Origin: Deltaproteobacteria bacterium
GTDB lineage: Bacteria; Desulfobacterota; Desulfobacteria; Desulfobacterales; JAFDHS01
Direction: 5' to 3'
Length of the DNA stretch: 10,090 bases
Assembly: GCA_019308655.1 (NCBI GenBank)
Contig: JAFDHS010000100.1
Span: forward strand, 1-10,090
Part shown: positions 5,633 to 10,090 of the stretch, piece after piece
Layout: the number at the start of each line of letters is the position of its first letter
Position numbering within the stretch: position 1 is the stretch's first letter
Translations under genes and position numbers: made by a program
The notes under the pieces: model-generated
Database searches by the model: none
Seen by the model: the letters and a program-made list of their open reading frames with translations, nothing else
What the model was told of the DNA's origin: nothing

Positions 5633-6988
5633 CTATTCTTCCTTCATTGCATGCCCGCAAAAGGGGCAAAACACAAAGTCTTCACCGGGAACCGGCGTAT
5701 TGCAACTGGGACACGATGCCGGGGCGGATGAAAGTTCTACCAGAAGTTCACTCTCTTTAACCGGTACCATTCTTTTGTCCTGCTGATAGTTGGCCGATTT
5801 AAGCACCCGGCTTACCATGCCGTCCGTCTTTGCCAGCACGGCCTTTTCCTGCTTCATTATGGAGATATTGAAAAGCTCATCACCTTTCTTGACGTAGTCA
5901 CCGGGGCTGACATACATGACCCACAGATCACCGTTGCTCGGTGACCCCGCGTGATAGGGATTGTTCGGATCAACCATTTCCACTAAAGCGGCTGCCTGTG
6001 ATGAAGGCTCTTCGACTTTAACCTGGTGGGTATAAATCCCGGAATCCAAGAGGTATCGAACCACACTCATACCGGCTTCATCAGGTTCGGAAATATCAAG
6101 GATCATCATCGCATGGGGCTTGCCTTTGCTGTCTACAAAGGTAGCTTCCTCACCTTTTTCCAGTCCTTCAAACCAGATATCGAGGGAAAGATGGTTCGGA
6201 TCTCCATATTTTGCCTTAAACTCAATGGTTTTTAAAGCATCTCCCGGATGATTGAGATACATAACCAATTCTTCTTCCGTAGGCTGGCGCTTGATTTGAT
6301 CCATGAGTGCTTTATATTCCGCATCCATATCGACGTCTTCTAAATAGATAAGAGGAGACTCTTCCGTACGGTTGACCAGAGCACTCTTGTAATCGGACCC
6401 GAAAGCACTTTGATAAACCCAATCCTCTGGAAATCCCAAGGGAAGTTTCCCGAATTTTCCGAGAAGAAGGTCTCTGAATGCGTCATTACAATCCCGGTAA
6501 AGTTTCAGTCTGTCTTTCTTGATTTCAGAGCTCAGGTCGCTTTCAGGAACAGTGGTAACGGTTTCAAGTATCTTAAGCAAGCGCCTGACCTGCTCCTCTC
6601 CCCCCCTCTTGTAAGCCCCTGTAACCCCAAGGAATGCAGTATTCCAGGTAATCTGAGATCCCGGAGTTACATCATGATAACGCGTAACCTTACGGGTACC
6701 CGCAAGGAATTTCAGCATATACGGAAGCAGATGGATATACCCCTGTTTCATGGCCCCTTCCTGTGAAGAAGAGGTTGCGCCTCCCGGCATGCCGTGTTCC
6801 ACCACGTCATAATCAACGCCTTTGAAATACGGATCACAGTATCGGTCATAATAGGGCATGATCTGCTTTAACACGAATCCACAGGTACGTATCATCTCTT
6901 TATCCAGATTCGTCTTCATGCCGAGTTCTTCTATATAGGCTGCCGTAGAGAGGACTTCCCTGCCCGTACCATCGGACGGACGCACCAA
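5633..6988 (-). CDS. Pyruvate carboxylase-like protein, C-terminal part: carboxyltransferase end, biotinyl domain, zinc ribbon
   Basis: The second half of the multidomain carboxylase, separated from its first half by a frameshift near 6958-6960. True homology starts at about EVLSTAAYIEELG; the TTG at 6988 and first ten residues are only an open frame, not a likely start. It carries the end of the carboxyltransferase region (HGMPGGATSSSQ at 65-76, matching the PGGQxTNLxxQ motif), the helical PYC/OADA domain, and a biotinyl domain near 350-420. Its biotinylation motif is IMKQEKAV with Lys379 (codon 5854-5852); the usual motif is AMKME, so the residue after Lys is Gln. After that domain come CPSC (426-429) and CPFC (441-444), a CxxC-x11-CxxC zinc-ribbon tail not usual for pyruvate carboxylase. 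The lysine is the probable target of the BirA encoded upstream. Confidence 0.9.
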   Translation of the reverse strand: MVRPSDGTGREVLSTAAYIEELGMKTNLDKEMIRTCGFVLKQIMPYYDRYCDPYFKGVDYDVVEHGMPGGATSSSQEGAMKQGYIHLLPYMLKFLAGTRKVTRYHDVTPGSQITWNTAFLGVTGAYKRGGEEQVRRLLKILETVTTVPESDLSSEIKKDRLKLYRDCNDAFRDLLLGKFGKLPLGFPEDWVYQSAFGSDYKSALVNRTEESPLIYLEDVDMDAEYKALMDQIKRQPTEEELVMYLNHPGDALKTIEFKAKYGDPNHLSLDIWFEGLEKGEEATFVDSKGKPHAMMILDISEPDEAGMSVVRYLLDSGIYTHQVKVEEPSSQAAALVEMVDPNNPYHAGSPSNGDLWVMYVSPGDYVKKGDELFNISIMKQEKAVLAKTDGMVSRVLKSANYQQDKRMVPVKESELLVELSSAPASCPSCNTPVPGEDFVFCPFCGHAMKEE

Positions 6989-9323
6989 TGGCGGTATCTA
7001 CGATATGAGCTCCGGCTTCAGCCGCCGCACCGACAGCGGGTACGAACAATCCGTCCGTGTAGTGACGATGGTAATGCAGAACCAGTTCCGGATATTTTTT
7101 ACGGATGGCAGAGACAAGTAAACGCATGAACCGGGGAGGGCATACCCCGGCCATGTCCTTTAACCCCAATATGATCAACCTGCAGGCCTTATCAATGCTC
7201 ACTCCGGCAACATCAGCGACCATGGCGAGAATCTCTTCGGTCACGACCATGTATCGTTTCACATCAAATCCCTTGGCATAAGACAGGGAAATAGCCGGTT
7301 CAAAAATATTTATTGTAGAGTTTAAGACAACCTCTGCAAAAGGACGCATATTTTCAACATGATTCAAAAAATCGAAACAGCGTACGACATCGTAATGCTC
7401 ACAGATCATCTCCCCGGTTCTCTGCATCAGATTTCGCGACTGGGGTTTGTACCCCAAAACGTTTGTCGAGCGAATAAGTATCTGCTTGAGGGTCTGCGGG
7501 GCAAATTCATTCCAGACTTTACCTTCCGTAAAGGGATAGGTCATATTGGCCAGCATGGCCACATGAAAATGAGCTCCACCGCCGTTTTCCAGTGAAAAGA
7601 AACCGCATTTATCAAGATAAGGTCCGATCATTTCGTCTTCAGCCAGGCGGAATCTGTTACCGCTGTTGGACTGGGTGATATCTCTTGTCGTCGTATCCGT
7701 AAAATGTACATATCCACTGTCGCGGATGAAATCGATGGTAGCCCGGCGGTCTCCCCTGGGATACGGATATTCGAATTCGGTTTCAACCTTCGGCGGCTTG
7801 ACCAGTTCGAACCGGCCGACCCGCTTATCACACGATCCCCGATACTCACCCAACTGAACAAAACTATTGTATCCCAGAGCGGATATCTCGGCCACAAGCC
7901 TGGAAAGCCGCAACACTTCGGGCGCTTCGTACACGTAGAACATCAACTCGGGGGTCTTTTCGATAAATTTGGTATCGTACTCGCCTGAAATAAATGCAGG
8001 ATGTTTGACCACCTGCCTGTGAAACGGAATAGTGGTCTTCAATCCGCCCACCATGTATTCTCTAAGGCTGCGCTGCATCAGTTTAAGGGTTTTTTCCCAA
8101 CTGTTGCCATAGGTAATCAGAAGAGATGCCGCCGAATCATACTGGGAGGGAAATTCATAGCCGTTGGTAATGCACGAATCAATACGGACCCCCTGGCCTC
8201 CCGGGGTAACATATCGGGTAATACGACCGGCATTGGGTGAAAATTCGTTCTGGGGGTCCTCACAGTTGATCCGCACCTGCATGGAATGCTGATACGGAAG
8301 CGTCTCCTTATCGTTGAACCTGAGGGTCGAACCAAAGGCTACGGCAATCTGTTCTTCCACCAGATCAATACCATAACGGCACTCGGTAATACCGTGCTCC
8401 ACCTGAAGCCGCGTGTTGACCTCAATAAGATAGGGATTTCCATCCGGATCCACCAGAAATTCCACTGTGGCCAAAGAATAATAGTCCACTGCTTTAACCA
8501 AACCGATCGCATACGTCTTCAATTTCTCACGAAGTTCAGCGGACATTCCCGGCCAGGGAGACGGGGTAATTTCAATCAGTTTTTGATGATTTCTCTGCAC
8601 AGTGCAATCGCGCTCATCAAAAGCAAATACGTTGCCGTATTTATCCGCTATGACCTGGATCTCTATGTGACGGACTGAATGCAAAAGCTTTTCAACATAA
8701 ATGCTCGGGTTACCGAAAGCGGCCTGGGCCATGGCAGATGCTTTATTGAATGCGGATTCAAGTTCATCTTCCTTGTACACTTCATAAATACCCCGTCCGC
8801 CGCCGCCGCCTTCGGCTTTGAGCATAATGGGGAATCCGATTTTCTTTACAAATTCACGCGCTTCCGGAATCGTGACCGCTCCAGGTGAACCGGGAACAAC
8901 CGGAACACCGATTTCCCGGGCCAGTTTTCTTACTTCAACCTTGTTTCCCAAAATGCGCATGGGTACGGGCGGTGGGCCTATAAACAGAATTCCGGCTTCC
9001 CGACACTTCACAGGGAAACTCTCGTCCTCGGCACCGAATCCCCAACCGGGATGAATAGCAACGACCCCTCTGTCCTTGGCTTTTTTGATAACCAGATCAA
9101 TATCAAGATAAGCGGTGGGTTCTTCGCCAAGCAAAAGAAGTTCGTGAGCGCCGATGGTGGACGGAGAAGTCTTATCCACATCAGTAGCAGTCATGACAGC
9201 GACAGCCTCAAACATTTCAGAAATGGCCCGGCAAAGCCGGCGGGCAGGGATTCCCCTGTTTGCTATAAGAATCCGTTTCCCTTTAATTTCCGTCAAAACC
9301 TGTTCAAATGTTTTTGTTTTCAT
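6900..9323 (-). CDS. Pyruvate carboxylase-like protein, N-terminal part: biotin carboxylase and most of carboxyltransferase
   Basis: The first half of a fused biotin-dependent carboxylase; with the downstream part it would be about 1,230 residues, close to single-chain pyruvate carboxylase (about 1,150-1,180). Numbering is from ATG 9323. The biotin carboxylase domain spans about 15-455: ILIANRG, ATP-grasp GGGGGRG (172-178), ERDCTVQRNHQK (237-248) and EVNTRLQVEH (301-310). The carboxyltransferase begins at DTTTRD (543-548), with LKDMAG (carbamylated Lys722 in the family) and HYH (750/752) as metal ligands. Homology ends at WYGQG; the residues after it, to the stop at 6900, are frameshift noise. 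ATG 9323 is preferred over GTG 9335 because GAGA lies 6 bases before the ATG, whereas AAGGA is only 2 bases from the GTG. The activity is probably carboxylation of pyruvate to oxaloacetate; divergent carboxyltransferase motifs leave the substrate open. Confidence 0.92.
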   Translation of the reverse strand: MKTKTFEQVLTEIKGKRILIANRGIPARRLCRAISEMFEAVAVMTATDVDKTSPSTIGAHELLLLGEEPTAYLDIDLVIKKAKDRGVVAIHPGWGFGAEDESFPVKCREAGILFIGPPPVPMRILGNKVEVRKLAREIGVPVVPGSPGAVTIPEAREFVKKIGFPIMLKAEGGGGGRGIYEVYKEDELESAFNKASAMAQAAFGNPSIYVEKLLHSVRHIEIQVIADKYGNVFAFDERDCTVQRNHQKLIEITPSPWPGMSAELREKLKTYAIGLVKAVDYYSLATVEFLVDPDGNPYLIEVNTRLQVEHGITECRYGIDLVEEQIAVAFGSTLRFNDKETLPYQHSMQVRINCEDPQNEFSPNAGRITRYVTPGGQGVRIDSCITNGYEFPSQYDSAASLLITYGNSWEKTLKLMQRSLREYMVGGLKTTIPFHRQVVKHPAFISGEYDTKFIEKTPELMFYVYEAPEVLRLSRLVAEISALGYNSFVQLGEYRGSCDKRVGRFELVKPPKVETEFEYPYPRGDRRATIDFIRDSGYVHFTDTTTRDITQSNSGNRFRLAEDEMIGPYLDKCGFFSLENGGGAHFHVAMLANMTYPFTEGKVWNEFAPQTLKQILIRSTNVLGYKPQSRNLMQRTGEMICEHYDVVRCFDFLNHVENMRPFAEVVLNSTINIFEPAISLSYAKGFDVKRYMVVTEEILAMVADVAGVSIDKACRLIILGLKDMAGVCPPRFMRLLVSAIRKKYPELVLHYHRHYTDGLFVPAVGAAAEAGAHIVDTAIGASVRWYGQGSPLYGSLYRRTRHEDESG
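6958..6960 (-). other. Single-base frameshift site in the carboxylase gene (short G run, coding strand)
   Basis: On the coding strand the N-terminal frame reads CAG GGA AGT CCT, while the C-terminal frame reads AGG GAA GTC CTC. Adding one G to the run gives CAG GGG GAA GTC CTC, which restores WYGQGEVLST, a natural carboxyltransferase sequence. One missing G therefore explains the break. Confidence 0.88.
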
Positions 9324-9350
9324 AACTGTTCTCACTTTCCTTATATCCTG

Positions 9351-9377
9351 TTGTATAGTTCACCGCAGAAATTACAA
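9351..9377. promoter_or_regulatory. Possible BirA-like dyad (TTGTA...TACAA) upstream of the carboxylase gene
   Basis: TTGTA at 9351-9355 and TACAA at 9373-9377 are exact complementary half-sites spanning 27 bases, located 28-54 bases before the carboxylase ATG. The well-known BirA operator has TTGTAAACC and GGTTTACAA arms spanning about 33 bases, so only the outer five bases of each arm agree and the span is shorter. Five-base matches in AT-rich DNA can be chance. Whether the BirA here has a DNA-binding domain cannot be seen. Confidence 0.2.
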
Positions 9378-9383
9378 AAACCG

Positions 9384-9402
9384 ATTAAAATCCGATTTTA
9401 AT
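9384..9402. promoter_or_regulatory. Perfect 8-bp inverted repeat in the birA-carboxylase spacer
   Basis: ATTAAAAT (9384-9391) and ATTTTAAT (9395-9402) are exact reverse complements around CCG. The dyad sits between a TATAAT-like element and the carboxylase start, the position of an operator. All stem pairs but one are A-T, making a role as terminator unlikely. The regulator is unknown. Confidence 0.4.
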
Positions 9403-9428
9403 TCACACACACAAATTGACCTGTGTAC

Positions 9429-9434
9429 ATTATA
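9429..9434 (-). promoter_or_regulatory. Candidate -10 element (TATAAT) for the carboxylase gene
   Basis: The minus strand reads TATAAT exactly, about 106 bases before the carboxylase ATG and just after the birA stop. No good -35 is found 16-18 bases upstream; TTTACT lies too close. It may be a promoter of the carboxylase alone, or chance in AT-rich DNA. Confidence 0.3.
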
Positions 9435-9454
9435 AAATATCTACGGAGTAAAGG

Positions 9455-10090
9455 CTATGCCGGAAGCATTCTGCCAGAGTAAATGACCTCATGCGTCCCG
9501 TTCCGATTCAGAAGCAATCCACCGTCCGGGGCAAGTCCGGCAATTCTGGCCTTATAAACATCTGATCCGTTTCGTTTAACAATAACCTGCCTGCCAAGCC
9601 ATGCCAGGCGACCGGTTATAAGTTCAATAAAATCAATCGGTTTTAAATCGTTGATTATTTTTCCAAAAGAATTTTGAGCTGATTTTACCAGCTTAATCCA
9701 GACACTGAGCGGAGTAAGATGAATGCCTTGTCTGTCAAAAGAGGTGGCCGGCACTGAATAATCATTTTCAAATTCACCGTCCGGCGGTGCTGAAGCCGTA
9801 TTCAATCCAATACCGAGAACGATCTTCCCTTTCCGTTCTTCAATCAGTATTCCTCCAATTTTACGATCCTTTAAAATCAGGTCATTGGGCCATTTCAGTT
9901 TTACAAAAAGACCGAATTCTTCAAGGGCCAGGGCCACAATATAACCGGTTAACAGTGGAAGCAGATTCTTCCATGGGCTGTCTTCACTTATTTTTTGGGA
10001 AAGGTCGGGCCAGGCCCATGAAGCATAAATATTACCCGGCGGAGAAATCCATTTTCGTCTGTGCTGCCCTCTTCCGGCCACCTGTTCAAC
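9455..10090 (-). CDS. birA: Biotin-[acetyl-CoA-carboxylase] ligase (BirA), N-terminus beyond window
   Basis: Activates biotin to biotinyl-5'-AMP and transfers it to a specific lysine of carboxylase biotinyl domains, here most likely the adjacent carboxylase's. The frame stays open to the window edge: VEQ precedes VAGRGQHRRKW, so the GTG at 10081 is internal and the gene is partial. Motifs in order: GRGxxxR with WISPPGNIYAS (biotin/AMP binding loop), KLKWPNDLILKDRKIGGILIEE (KWPND with the conserved catalytic-site lysine) and GIGLN. A C-terminal beta-barrel domain follows (about the last 45 residues, ending IYSGRMLPA), as in E. coli BirA. Whether an N-terminal winged helix-turn-helix (class II, repressor) is present cannot be judged. 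It is 119 bases from the carboxylase gene on the same strand, a natural enzyme-substrate pair. Confidence 0.95.
   Translation of the reverse strand, partial: VEQVAGRGQHRRKWISPPGNIYASWAWPDLSQKISEDSPWKNLLPLLTGYIVALALEEFGLFVKLKWPNDLILKDRKIGGILIEERKGKIVLGIGLNTASAPPDGEFENDYSVPATSFDRQGIHLTPLSVWIKLVKSAQNSFGKIINDLKPIDFIELITGRLAWLGRQVIVKRNGSDVYKARIAGLAPDGGLLLNRNGTHEVIYSGRMLPA

Noticed and set aside
6900..6988. Two separate carboxylase subunits with an 89-base overlap
   Set aside because: Conserved sequence runs continuously across the overlap if one base is added; the downstream frame opens at a TTG in mid-domain with no SD.
9416..9443. Plus-strand promoter TTGACC...TATCTA
   Set aside because: It would drive antisense transcription into birA and the -10 match is poor; no plus-strand gene follows.
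10079..10081. GTG as the birA start codon
   Set aside because: It lies inside the GRG biotin-binding motif region and the frame continues upstream to the window edge.
1..10090. CRISPR array, tRNA, rRNA, or insertion sequence
   Set aside because: No regularly spaced direct repeats, no tRNA-like cloverleaf noticed, and no transposase-like protein in any frame.

Overview
The window is almost entirely devoted to biotin: making it, attaching it to protein, and using it. The gene content and protein sequences suggest a sulfate-reducer-like member of the Desulfobacterota (Desulfobacterales or relatives). This is inferred from family resemblance and gene order; there is no rRNA here to settle it.

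Plus strand, 1-5576: a tightly packed run of bioA (3' end only), a short hotdog-fold dehydratase-like gene, a FabG-like SDR reductase and an unusually long acyl carrier protein. These are followed by a 230-base AT-rich spacer rich in inverted repeats, then a FabF-like beta-ketoacyl synthase, a second hotdog gene, bioF and bioD. Most junctions overlap (ATGA at 504-507 and 779-782; 13, 76 and 17 bases at later junctions), which indicates one translationally coupled operon. BioF, BioA and BioD are the last three steps before biotin synthase. The inserted carrier protein, ketosynthase, ketoreductase and two hotdog proteins look like a dedicated chain-assembly set that could supply the pimeloyl thioester. 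No bioB, bioC, bioH, bioW, bioI, bioZ or enoyl reductase is visible in the window.

Minus strand, 10090-5633: birA (biotin-protein ligase, N-terminus off the window edge), a 119-base spacer with possible control sites, then a large pyruvate-carboxylase-like multidomain protein whose biotinyl lysine is the likely BirA target. It converges on bioD, and a perfect 13-bp hairpin separates the two.

Two genes are broken by single-base indels in short homopolymers: the ketosynthase (one extra T in 2283-2286) and the carboxylase (one G missing, coding strand, at 6958-6960). Both have intact motifs on either side, so sequencing or assembly error is the simplest reading. The ketosynthase site does, however, resemble a prfB-type +1 frameshift site in layout.

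The most interesting observation is that the two hotdog proteins keep complementary halves of the FabZ active site. The first has the HFPG histidine but not the acidic residue. The second has the glutamate but has lost the HFPG segment. A heterodimeric dehydratase is a testable possibility.
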